A stretch of 8,216 nucleotides of DNA from Micropepsaceae bacterium (lineage in GTDB: Bacteria > Pseudomonadota > Alphaproteobacteria > Micropepsales > Micropepsaceae): contig JANWHR010000235.1 in assembly GCA_025450355.1 (NCBI GenBank), positions 1 to 8,216 on the forward strand. The letters are read 5' to 3'. The notes below the pieces were generated by a model. The model ran no database searches, was not told the origin of the DNA, and worked only from the letters and a program-made list of their open reading frames with translations. The translations under genes and the position numbers were made by a program. Of the stretch, positions 1-7,314 are shown piece by piece (within the stretch, counting starts at the first letter, position 1; every line of letters begins with the position of its first letter).

Positions 1-89
1 AGCGAAGCCAGCAGCAGAACGAGGAGAAGCGCCGGAAAGACGACGAGAAGTGATTTCGGATTGAGTGAAGCCGGATCTGCGGTCGACAT
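1..89 (-). CDS. N-terminal fragment of an unidentified membrane or secreted protein (runs off the left edge)
   Basis: On the minus strand an ATG at 89-87 opens a frame that stays open to the window edge, giving 29 residues. A short polar start (MSTADPASLNPK) is followed by a strongly hydrophobic run (SLLVVFPALLLVLLLAS). This looks like a signal peptide or first transmembrane helix. A purine-rich GGGAAAG lies 8 bases upstream of the ATG and could be the ribosome binding site. The gene would be divergent from the transporter at 645. The fragment is too short to name a family. The call rests only on the hydrophobic pattern and the start context, so a chance frame remains possible. Confidence 0.45.
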   Translation of the reverse strand, partial: MSTADPASLNPKSLLVVFPALLLVLLLAS

Positions 90-644
90 CGGAACGGCTT
101 TCCCATGGTCGGTGCACTTCGACTTTTCAGCTGCGCTTGCCAGTTCGCTACTGCGCCGAGCAGGGTCGTGCGTGCAGGTCAGCTTCAATCAGATGTCGGT
201 CTCGGCACCTCGAGGCGGCGCGGCATGACGGGGCGCACCGCGCGGTTAACGCCTTCCGGAAACGGGAGTTGGAGACACAAGGGACGGGCACCATCAGCAT
301 GCCGACCATAGATCGTCGCAAATTGGTCAGCCACAAATCATGCAACGAACTTCTCGCTATTCAGAGCCCGTGCTTGGCGCACTGCCGCCGCGCCGTTGAT
401 CCGGCTGCCGATGAGTGGCAGGCAAAAGCCCGTCCAGCAAACAAGCCAAGCGCCTAAAAGTTTCAACATCTGGTCCCGATTGGCGGACGTATTCCGATAT
501 CGGCGCGGTGGCGGATCAGTGGGAACCTTTCGACATCTGCGCCCTTATCGCGGATCACCGCCTCCCTCGAGTGTCTAGCCAGCTCGCTGAACAGGCGGCG
601 AAACCCCGGTGTCTTGACGGCGGCGATGGCGCATTGTCGAGGAA
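90..644. other. 555-base stretch with no convincing gene; divergent upstream region
   Basis: Several short frames cross this stretch on both strands, but their translations are rich in Arg, Ser and Cys, recall no family and contradict one another. That is typical of non-coding GC-rich DNA. The best of them is a 77-codon GTG-started frame at 415-648 whose stop overlaps the transporter start; it is discussed under findings. The stretch should contain the promoters of the partial gene at the left edge and of the transporter. I could not pick out a convincing -35/-10 pair, an FNR/FixK-type box or a terminator. Confidence 0.5.
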
Positions 645-1517
645 ATGACGGTGAAGAAAGCAGGCGATCGTAACGCAAAACGGCCGTCGGATCGGCCGGA
701 TGTGGAGCCGCAAAGCCGTCAAATGACGGCGAAAGAAGCCGTTGACGTCGAGGATAGGTCAAGTCCGCGCGCGCCGGTGATCTACGAAATCGTGCGTCGC
801 CTGGGCGAGGAGGAAATGAGCCGGCCGATCACCTCGTTGTGGTGGTCGGGCGTCGCGGCCGGGCTCTCGATCAGTTTCTCGTTTCTGGCTCAGGCCATTC
901 TGCGATCGCATCTGCCGGATTCGAATTGGGCGCTTCTTGTCGTCAGCCTCGGCTATCCCGTGGGCTTCCTGATGGTCGTGCTCTCACGGCAGCAACTCTT
1001 CACGGAGATCACTCTCACCGCTGTACTGCCGGTCATGGCCAACATGACTCTCGTCAATCTGTGGCGACTTGTCCGGCTCTGGGGGATCGTGCTGATCGCG
1101 AACATCGTTGGGACCTTCATCGCCGCGCTGATCTGCACATTCACTCCGGCTCTGACCGCCGAGTTAAAGGAGGCCATGCTCGACATCGCGAGCCAGATCA
1201 CCGGTCATACATGGCTGGAAATGACATTCCGCGCAGTCGCATCCGGCTTCCTGATCGCGACCATGGTCTGGCTGATCCCCAGCGCCGAGGCAGCGCAATT
1301 CCATGTCATCGTCGTCATGACCTATCTCATCGCGGCGGGCGGCTTTATGCATATTGTCGCCGGCAGTGTCGAGGCATTCTTTCTGGTCCTGAACGGACAT
1401 CTCGGCGTCCCGTCCATGATCACGGAGTTCTTCATTCCGGTCCTCATTGGCAACGTAATCGGGGGAACCGCATTGTTTGCCTTGATCGCCTATGCTCAGG
1501 TGATGAAGGAAATTTAG
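645..1517 (+). CDS. Formate/nitrite transporter family membrane protein (YfdC-like)
   Basis: 290-residue inner-membrane channel or transporter of the FNT family (FocA/NirC fold), which moves small monovalent anions such as formate or nitrite. Six hydrophobic segments are visible at about residues 65-85, 97-115, 143-167, 193-212, 219-240 and 263-286. The family-type stretch with LFTE then ITLTAVLP lies at 118-129. GFMHIVAGSVEAF (233-245) aligns with the FNT segment that carries the pore histidine, which would make H236 the equivalent of FocA H209 (inference). The wording resembles the YfdC-like branch more than FocA or NirC, so the substrate is open. A charged tail of about 60 residues precedes the first helix, longer than in FocA. 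ATG 645 is the first start after an in-frame stop at 615; GAGG sits only 2 bases before it. M27 (723) is an alternative start. The gene stands alone, convergent with the GH15 gene. Confidence 0.93.
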   Translation: MTVKKAGDRNAKRPSDRPDVEPQSRQMTAKEAVDVEDRSSPRAPVIYEIVRRLGEEEMSRPITSLWWSGVAAGLSISFSFLAQAILRSHLPDSNWALLVVSLGYPVGFLMVVLSRQQLFTEITLTAVLPVMANMTLVNLWRLVRLWGIVLIANIVGTFIAALICTFTPALTAELKEAMLDIASQITGHTWLEMTFRAVASGFLIATMVWLIPSAEAAQFHVIVVMTYLIAAGGFMHIVAGSVEAFFLVLNGHLGVPSMITEFFIPVLIGNVIGGTALFALIAYAQVMKEI

Positions 1518-1741
1518 CTGAGCAATAAAGGGCCCAGGTGTCGGAAGTTCCAGTCTGCTGGATTTCGAAGGTTCGCCACTCGTCGAGATCGTCAATCCTG
1601 GCATTTATCCGCAACAGACCCGGCGCTGGTCAAAAGTGGGGCTAGCGCGACTTTGAATGCGCTCTCTTACCCGCAAGGATCTGCTTGGTACCTGCCTCAA
1701 TACGGATTGTATCCGCCAAGCTCCCCTTCCGGAATTGGTAT
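1518..1741. other. Spacer between the convergent transporter and GH15 genes
   Basis: 224 bases lie between the transporter stop and the GH15 stop. Transcripts from both sides should end here, but I see no strong GC hairpin followed by a T run on either strand. The only symmetric pieces are short: GGGCCC near 1530, a 4-bp GACC/GGTC stem at about 1618-1632, and TTCCGGAA near 1730. A 44-codon open stretch on the plus strand (1522-1653) has no usable start codon. Confidence 0.5.
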
Positions 1742-3535
1742 TCATTGCCTGGAGCGCTGGTGCACAGCCCCATTCGCACTTGTCAGGTTATGGGCCGTAT
1801 TGAACAATGCGAGATGAGAGAACGCCTGCGGAAAATTTCCTAGCTGTCGACGGCCGGACGGATCGTATTCTTCCGCCAAAAGCCCAACATCGTTGCGGAC
1901 GAGCAGAAGGCTTTCGAACAGTTTTCGGGCATCGTCGAGGCGACCCTGCAGGATATAATTGTCCGCAAGCCAGAAACTGCAAGCCAGGAATACCCCCTCC
2001 CCTGCCGGAAGTCCGTCCGCGCCCTCGCTGGTGTGGTACCGCAACACAAAGCCCTCGCGCATCAGGCCGCTTTCGATCGCGGCAAGGGTGCCGCGGATGC
2101 GCGGATCGGACGGCGGCAAAAAGCCCACCATTGCGATCAGCAACAGACTGGCATCAAGAGACTTGGAGCCGTAGGACTGCACGAAACTGTTCAGAGCGCG
2201 GTCGAATCCTTTCTCGCAGACCTGCTTGTGGATGACGTCGCGAACTTCGCGCCAATGCGCGACCGGCCCGTCCAGCCCGAATTCCTCGACCGAACGGATC
2301 GCCCGGTCGAACGCGACCCACGCCATGACCTTGGAGTGGGTAAAATGCTTGCGACCGCCGCGGACCTCCCAGATCCCGTTGTCCGGCTCATTCCAGATGG
2401 TCTCGAGATGCCCGATCAGCGAACATTCCAGCGCCCAACTCGCGGCGTTGGCATCAAGGCCCGCCTTGCGGGCAACATAAAGGGCGTCAAGAAGTTCACC
2501 ATAAACATCAAGCTGAATCTGCTTTGCGGCGGCGTTGCCGATACGGACCGGTGAAGAAGCTTCATAGCCCTTGAGCCACGAGACCTCATACTCCTCCAAA
2601 CGGCGCTCGCCGGCAACACCGTACATGATCCGCAAATCCTGCGGACTGCCTGCAACGGCACGCAATAGCCATCCACGCCAAGCCTTCGCCTCCTCGACGA
2701 ACCCGGCGCCAAGCAGCGCGTATAGAGTGAAGGTGGCGTCACGCAGCCAGCAGAAGCGGTAATCCCAGTTGCGGCTGCCTCCGATCTTTTCCGGCAGCGA
2801 CGTCGTTCCGGCGGCCACGATGCCGCCGGTTTCCCGATGCGACAACGCTTTCAATGTCAGCAGCGAGCGTTTCACGGCTTCCGGCCATTCTTTTCCCGGC
2901 TTGAAACGCTCCAACCATTTGGACCAAAACGATTCTGCTTGCGCCAGCGCCTCGCTGGCCGAACGCGGCTCCGGCGCGGCATGGTAAGACCGCGACCAAC
3001 TCAGCATGAACGAGATTTCCTCGCCGGCTTCTACTTCAAACTTTCCGACGGTCCGGAAATCCTCGCCGTGGAGTGGAACGTCAGCCGCGAGCAAGAGCCG
3101 GTCGGGGCCTGCGGTGATTTCGCGCCGCCCGTCGTCCCGGCGAGATACCCACGGCATGATCGAGCCATATTCAAAGCGGATCACCAGTTCGGTGCGCATC
3201 GCGACCTTGCCGCGCACGCCCCTCACAATCCGCACCAGGTCGGAAGTTCCCTCGCCACGCGACATAAAATCGACAACGCAGACGGCGCCGGTTTCCGCCT
3301 CGAAAGTCGTCTCGAGGATCATTGTGTCGCCGCGATAACGTCGTTTTACATCGGCGGGAACCCCCGTCGGCGCGACGAGCCAACGGCCATTCCGGGAATC
3401 TCCGAGCAACGCGGCAAAGCATGCGGCGCTGTCGAACCTGGGAAAGCCGAGCCAATCGATCGAGCCATCGCGTCCCACCATCGCCATGGTCTCGCAATTT
3501 CCAATAGCGGCATAATCTTCAATGCGAGCGGCCAT
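1742..3535 (-). CDS. Glycoside hydrolase family 15 protein (glucoamylase/trehalase-like)
   Basis: 597-residue GH15 enzyme, a full length for the bacterial form. GH15 enzymes are inverting (alpha/alpha)6-barrel hydrolases that release beta-D-glucose from alpha-glucosides; several proteins of this bacterial type act on trehalose. The N-terminal domain begins IEDYAAIGNCETMAMVGRDG, with SIDWLGFPRFDSAACFAALLGD directly after (25-46). The barrel carries NWDYRFCWLRDATFTL (256-271), MYGVAGERRLEEYEV (304-318), and GYEASSPVRIGNAAAKQ followed by IQLDVYGELLDAL (323-352). Likely catalytic acids are E390 in GIWEVRGG (general acid) and E513 in LPAGEGVFLACSFW (general base), by family analogy. There is no signal peptide, so it should be cytoplasmic. 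I chose ATG 3535, where the family N-terminus begins and GAGG lies 4 bases upstream. The frame runs on to an earlier ATG at 3631, but those 32 residues are Trp/Arg-rich and lie inside the upstream SDR gene. It overlaps that gene's end by 17 bases, suggesting coupled translation. Substrate is not decided by sequence. Confidence 0.96.
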   Translation of the reverse strand: MAARIEDYAAIGNCETMAMVGRDGSIDWLGFPRFDSAACFAALLGDSRNGRWLVAPTGVPADVKRRYRGDTMILETTFEAETGAVCVVDFMSRGEGTSDLVRIVRGVRGKVAMRTELVIRFEYGSIMPWVSRRDDGRREITAGPDRLLLAADVPLHGEDFRTVGKFEVEAGEEISFMLSWSRSYHAAPEPRSASEALAQAESFWSKWLERFKPGKEWPEAVKRSLLTLKALSHRETGGIVAAGTTSLPEKIGGSRNWDYRFCWLRDATFTLYALLGAGFVEEAKAWRGWLLRAVAGSPQDLRIMYGVAGERRLEEYEVSWLKGYEASSPVRIGNAAAKQIQLDVYGELLDALYVARKAGLDANAASWALECSLIGHLETIWNEPDNGIWEVRGGRKHFTHSKVMAWVAFDRAIRSVEEFGLDGPVAHWREVRDVIHKQVCEKGFDRALNSFVQSYGSKSLDASLLLIAMVGFLPPSDPRIRGTLAAIESGLMREGFVLRYHTSEGADGLPAGEGVFLACSFWLADNYILQGRLDDARKLFESLLLVRNDVGLLAEEYDPSGRRQLGNFPQAFSHLALFNTAHNLTSANGAVHQRSRQ

Positions 3536-4634
3536 GACGCCTCGAAAGCGGGGGTGAGTACCGCGCCAGTTGGGGCTTCCGCACCAAAGCAGCCGCCAGA
3601 ATTCCAGTCGCAAACACCAGAAGGCCACCAATCAGGACGGGCGCTATCCGGGTGAGCGGACCGCTCGTGACAATCGCCTGATTTGTCGCTTCGCTTCCGA
3701 AGCGTCCGCGTGTCCGATGCAGTGAATGCACAGGCGTCAGTAGATTATCCTTGCGGTCCGACGAAACCGGCCGGGCCGTCTCCTGCCCGTCAAACGCAAC
3801 CTTCGCCAGATAGCTGTCGAGAAAGGCAGGCAACACCATATTTCCGAGGATCACTTTCAGTGTACTCAATCCGATCCAGTACTCGCGGCGGGGATGCTGG
3901 ACCGCGTCGAACACGGCGCGTCCAATCACTTCGGGCTGAACCACCGGCGCGACTGGCCGGGGTTGACGAGCCATGTGGGTTCGCGCCCAGTCAAACTGCG
4001 GCGTGTTGACCGCCGGCAACTCCATGATGGTCAACCGGATCGCGCTGCGTTCATGAATCAACTCCGTTCGCAGCGCGTTGGTGAATCCGCGGATGGCGTG
4101 CTTCGCTCCGCAATAGGCCGATTGCAATGGAATACCTCGATAGGCAAGCGCAGAGCCGATCTGGATGATTTTTCCGCGATTGGCCGGCCGCATGTGTCGC
4201 AGTGCAGCCATGGTGCCGTGCACCTGCCCCAGATAGGTTACTTCCGTGACCCGGCGGAATTCCTCCGGCGTCATCTGCCACACCGGCGCGAACACCGTGA
4301 CCATGGCATCATTGATCCAGACATCGATCGCGCCAAAGGCATTTTTGATCGTATCCGCGGCAGCAAACAACGCTTCGGCATCAGCGACATCCGCCGCCGC
4401 GATCATCGCGGATCCGCCCAATTCTTCAACCTCCCGCTTGACTTCGTCGAGAGCCTCAACGTCGCGCGCGATCAATCCGATCCGCCATCCGGCGCTGGCA
4501 AATCGATGCGCGATCGCCCGGCCTACCCCGGCGGAAGCGCCGGTAATCACCACGACCTCGGCCGAAGATGTGCGGTATATACTCATGGCGGGACCCGTCA
4601 TCGATGCAGAGGCGTCGATCAATCGTTTCGCCAT
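3519..4634 (-). CDS. SDR family oxidoreductase with C-terminal membrane segment
   Basis: 371-residue short-chain dehydrogenase/reductase, probably NADP(H)- or NAD(H)-dependent, substrate unknown. The cofactor motif TGASAGVG is at 31-38. The likely catalytic residues are S161 (IGSALAYRG), Y174 and K178 (AYCGAKHA). The usual NNAG is replaced by NDAM (108-111), keeping the first Asn. The classical domain ends near residue 255. A tail of about 110 residues follows, including a linker and one hydrophobic helix at about 331-351 (APVLIGGLLVFATGILAAAL) before a basic end, so it is probably anchored to the inner membrane. The start is uncertain: ATG 4634, ATG 4601 and ATG 4586 are in frame and none has a good ribosome binding site; 4586 gives the most typical distance to the cofactor motif. 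120 bases separate it from the preceding SDR gene, and it overlaps the GH15 start by 17 bases. Confidence 0.92.
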   Translation of the reverse strand: MAKRLIDASASMTGPAMSIYRTSSAEVVVITGASAGVGRAIAHRFASAGWRIGLIARDVEALDEVKREVEELGGSAMIAAADVADAEALFAAADTIKNAFGAIDVWINDAMVTVFAPVWQMTPEEFRRVTEVTYLGQVHGTMAALRHMRPANRGKIIQIGSALAYRGIPLQSAYCGAKHAIRGFTNALRTELIHERSAIRLTIMELPAVNTPQFDWARTHMARQPRPVAPVVQPEVIGRAVFDAVQHPRREYWIGLSTLKVILGNMVLPAFLDSYLAKVAFDGQETARPVSSDRKDNLLTPVHSLHRTRGRFGSEATNQAIVTSGPLTRIAPVLIGGLLVFATGILAAALVRKPQLARYSPPLSRRHGRSH

Positions 4635-4754
4635 CTGCGGTTTCTACCAATAACCAATTGAACCCCGCGCGTTCCGTTCCGATTTATTCCCGCGCCGGCG
4701 TATTACAAGCGCGCAAGGATCCGTCTGCTCGGCGCGTCCGTTTCCGGAACGATC

Positions 4755-5618
4755 TCAACCACCGGTCGCAAACCCCGGATAGAGCGTCATGCCGCCGTCG
4801 ACGAATAGCGTGGTGCCAACCACATAGTCCGAGTGGTCGGACGCGAGCCACACGGCGGCGCGGGCAATGTCGTCGGGCTCCCCGATCCTCCCATAAGGAA
4901 CCAGCGTCATCAGGCGTTCGTAAGCCGGCCTGGTCTCCCACGCCGAGGTGTTGATCGGCGTCCGGATGGCGCCCGGGGCAATGGCATTGACGCGAATCCG
5001 TTTTGGCGCGACCTCCTGCGCCATGCTCTCCATCAATAGGCGTATACCGCCCTTCGACGTGGCGTAGTTGGCATGGCCGCCCCATGGAATTTCCTGGTGA
5101 ACCGAACTCATGCAGATGATCTTGCCGGCGGCGCTTGATATCGAGGGCACTACGCCGCGCCGCAGAAATTCCAGGACAGCTTCGCGCGCGCACAGGAACT
5201 GCCCGGTCAGATTGACGTTCAAGACCTTGTTCCAGTTCGCCAGCGTCATGTCCTGGAAGGCAGAATCCCGCTGCAGCCCGGCGTTGTTGACGAGGATGTC
5301 GATGGTGCCGAATTGCTGCATCATTCGCGCAAACATCGCGGCGACCTCGTCTTCCGAGGAAACGTCAGCCTTGTGCGCATAGGCCTTTGCGCCGAATTTC
5401 CGGATTTTCTCGACCACGGCTTCGGCCGAGGCGTCGCCGTCGATATAATTGACGACGACGTCGGCGCCGGCCTCACCCAACGCGATCGCGACTGCCTGGC
5501 CGATCCCGGAATTCGCGCCCGTCACCAGCGCCTTCTGGCCGGTCAACACTCTGTGGACCGTCACCGGCGGTGCGGTCGACCGAGTTGGCGGCTGGTTGAT
5601 CGACGTGGCCACGGTCAT
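4755..5618 (-). CDS. SDR family oxidoreductase, glucose 1-dehydrogenase-like
   Basis: 287-residue classical SDR. Visible motifs: cofactor loop TGANSGIG (33-40), NNAG (111-114), catalytic S172 in MSSVHQEIPWGGHANYATSK, then Y185 and K189, and the end motif GTTLFVDGGMTLYPGF. The SSVHQEIPW segment is characteristic of Bacillus-type glucose 1-dehydrogenase (EC 1.1.1.47), which oxidises beta-D-glucose to gluconolactone with NAD(P)+. Sequence alone cannot exclude another sugar or alcohol. An N-terminal extension of about 25 residues rich in Thr and Pro precedes the Rossmann fold and shows no hydrophobic core, so it is not a signal peptide. ATG 5618 is preceded by GGAG only 2 bases away. The gene starts 31 bases after the GMC stop on the same strand and is very probably co-transcribed with it. 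It shares little beyond the SDR motifs with the next SDR, so it is not a recent duplicate. Confidence 0.95.
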   Translation of the reverse strand: MTVATSINQPPTRSTAPPVTVHRVLTGQKALVTGANSGIGQAVAIALGEAGADVVVNYIDGDASAEAVVEKIRKFGAKAYAHKADVSSEDEVAAMFARMMQQFGTIDILVNNAGLQRDSAFQDMTLANWNKVLNVNLTGQFLCAREAVLEFLRRGVVPSISSAAGKIICMSSVHQEIPWGGHANYATSKGGIRLLMESMAQEVAPKRIRVNAIAPGAIRTPINTSAWETRPAYERLMTLVPYGRIGEPDDIARAAVWLASDHSDYVVGTTLFVDGGMTLYPGFATGG

Positions 5619-5649
5619 GACTCCGGTTTCGAAACTTCAGAAATTTGAC

Positions 5650-7314
5650 TCAGCCGAAGGCGTGAGCCTCGAGTTCGCCGCGTAGCGCAAGAGCTTTTAT
5701 TCGGTCTGCCGTCCGGCATGCGATGGCCTGTATGGTGAGAGAGGGGTTTACGCCTCCGACGGTAGGGAAAATCGACCCGTCGCAGATCCAGAGATTCGGA
5801 ATATCCCAGCTGCGACAATCGGCATCGACGACGCTATTGGCTGCATCGCTACCCATCCTCGCCGTACCGTTGAGGTGGCAGGTGTCGTCGTCCTGCGTCC
5901 ACAAATCCCGTGCGTCGGCGGCTCGCAGCGCCTGCGTCATGAATCTCAGCGAATGGTCGATCAGCCGCTTGTCATTGTCGCACCAGGAATAAGTGATGCG
6001 GGGAATTCGGAGCCCATACTGGTCGAGTTCGTCGGTAAGCGTGACGCGGTTGGCTTCCTGCGGCAGCATCTCGCCGACGATTTTCAAACCTACCACGTGA
6101 TTGTAGTTTTTCATTTCCGCCATCAGCCGCGAGCCCCAAAGACCATGCGCGCTCATCTGTGTATCGGCCCAGAGCTGCGGCAACGGGCCCTGGCTCATGT
6201 AGCTGTAGCCGCCAAAGAAATCCTTGCCCTTGTCCTCGTAATTCCAGTGCTCGGTGATCGCCAGCGACGGCGGTCCCTTGTAAGAGCGAACCTCGTGGTC
6301 CATCACGCCCCAAACGGCCTGATTTGATTGCGCCATCAGGTTTTTGCCGACCAGCCCGGAGCTGTTGGCCAGCCCATCAGGAAACTTGCGGTTGGCCGAA
6401 TTCAAAAGCAGCCGAGGCGTCTCGATCGCATAGCCGGCGACCACGACGTTGCGGGCACGCTGAAAATGCCAGGCCCCGTCGCGGTGATAGTGCACGCCGG
6501 TCACCAGCCCCGCGTTGTCCAGCTCGATTCTTCCAACCATTGCCAGATCACGGATTTCCGTACCTGCCGCGATCGCACGCGGAATCCAGGTCACGAGCGC
6601 GCTCTGCTTCGCGTTGGTCGAGCAACCCGTCACGCAAAAGCCCCGATAGACGCAAGGGTGCGCGAGCCCACGCGGCGCCGACAAAGTCGCCAGCGGCGTC
6701 TCCGTCCACTGGATGCCCATCGCCTCGCATCCCTTGGCGAGCGCTCGTGCGGCTGCATTGAGCGGATGCGCGCGGTACGGGTAACGGGGACGATGCGGCC
6801 CCCAGGGATAGCTGACCGGTCCGGCGATCTTCAGCGCCTGTTCGACTTCGCGGTAGTAGTCCCACATTTCGCGCCAGTTGAGCGGCCAGTCCGCGCCGTA
6901 GCCGAGCAGGCTGCGCGACTTGAACCATTCGGGACGAAAGCGAAGCGACACCATCGCGAAATGCACGGTAGAGCCGCCGACCGCCTTGCCGCTGTTGTTG
7001 CTGCCCATCTGCAGCGGGTTTGCCCCGTCGACGATGCGGTCGTCGGTCCAGTAAAGCTTGGTTTGCTCGGATTCATCGGAAGCGAAGTCCTCCAGCGGAC
7101 GGAAATAGGGTCCCGCGTCGAAGGCCACGACCGAAAAACCATGCTCCGCCAGTTTGCAGGCAAGCGTGCCGCCGCCGGCGCCGGTCCCAATGATCGCGAA
7201 GTCGACGGCCTCACTTTCCCCATACTCGCGCATCGGCACCCATCCGCCGGGACGGAAGACGTCAGGTGCACGTCCTCGCCGCGCGCGCGGACTTTCCAGC
7301 GGGTTATCGAACAT
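5650..7314 (-). CDS. GMC family oxidoreductase (FAD dehydrogenase large subunit with Fe-S cysteine motif)
   Basis: 554-residue flavin dehydrogenase of the glucose-methanol-choline family, the branch of gluconate 2-dehydrogenase, sorbitol dehydrogenase and FAD-glucose dehydrogenase catalytic subunits. The FAD-binding motif GTGAGGG is at 43-49 after DFAII. A second family region, GSNNSGKAVGGSTVHFAMVS, spans about 104-123. The active-site pair is probably H480 (HLNGTARMG) and N523 (VGGVNPSLTIQA). CVYRGFCVTGC places cysteines at 221, 227 and 231. Their C-x5-C-x3-C spacing matches the 3Fe-4S cluster site of Burkholderia FAD-glucose dehydrogenase (from memory), which would make this a dehydrogenase and not an oxidase. 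The N-terminus is Arg-rich but has no hydrophobic region, so no Tat or Sec signal is seen. I chose ATG 7314: the protein then begins MFDNPLESPRARRGR and overlaps the subunit 3 stop by 11 bases. An upstream in-frame ATG at 7473 would bury 159 bases in that gene. Exact substrate is unknown. Confidence 0.96.
   Translation of the reverse strand: MFDNPLESPRARRGRAPDVFRPGGWVPMREYGESEAVDFAIIGTGAGGGTLACKLAEHGFSVVAFDAGPYFRPLEDFASDESEQTKLYWTDDRIVDGANPLQMGSNNSGKAVGGSTVHFAMVSLRFRPEWFKSRSLLGYGADWPLNWREMWDYYREVEQALKIAGPVSYPWGPHRPRYPYRAHPLNAAARALAKGCEAMGIQWTETPLATLSAPRGLAHPCVYRGFCVTGCSTNAKQSALVTWIPRAIAAGTEIRDLAMVGRIELDNAGLVTGVHYHRDGAWHFQRARNVVVAGYAIETPRLLLNSANRKFPDGLANSSGLVGKNLMAQSNQAVWGVMDHEVRSYKGPPSLAITEHWNYEDKGKDFFGGYSYMSQGPLPQLWADTQMSAHGLWGSRLMAEMKNYNHVVGLKIVGEMLPQEANRVTLTDELDQYGLRIPRITYSWCDNDKRLIDHSLRFMTQALRAADARDLWTQDDDTCHLNGTARMGSDAANSVVDADCRSWDIPNLWICDGSIFPTVGGVNPSLTIQAIACRTADRIKALALRGELEAHAFG

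Noticed and set aside
65..457. 130-codon plus-strand frame near the left edge
   Set aside because: Its composition is Arg/Ser/Cys-rich with no recognisable motif, it lacks a ribosome binding site and it conflicts with equally good frames on both strands.
839..1528. 229-codon plus-strand frame overlapping the transporter
   Set aside because: It is an out-of-frame reading of the FNT gene, rich in Arg/His/Ser with no membrane segments or family motif.
3536..3631. N-terminal extension of the GH15 gene to ATG 3631
   Set aside because: The 32 added residues are Trp/Arg-rich, lack family resemblance and lie wholly within the SDR coding sequence; the family N-terminus begins at ATG 3535.
2837..3655. 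272-codon plus-strand frame opposite the GH15 gene, and similar long frames at 6328-7323 and 3894-4661
   Set aside because: They are antisense shadows of strongly recognised genes, caused by high GC; their translations are Arg/His/Pro-rich and resemble nothing.
4691..4714. GC-rich inverted bases (CGCGC/GCGCG) downstream of the glucose-dehydrogenase-like SDR, considered as a terminator
   Set aside because: The stem is only about 5 bp with a loop of about 14 bases and no T run follows on the minus strand.
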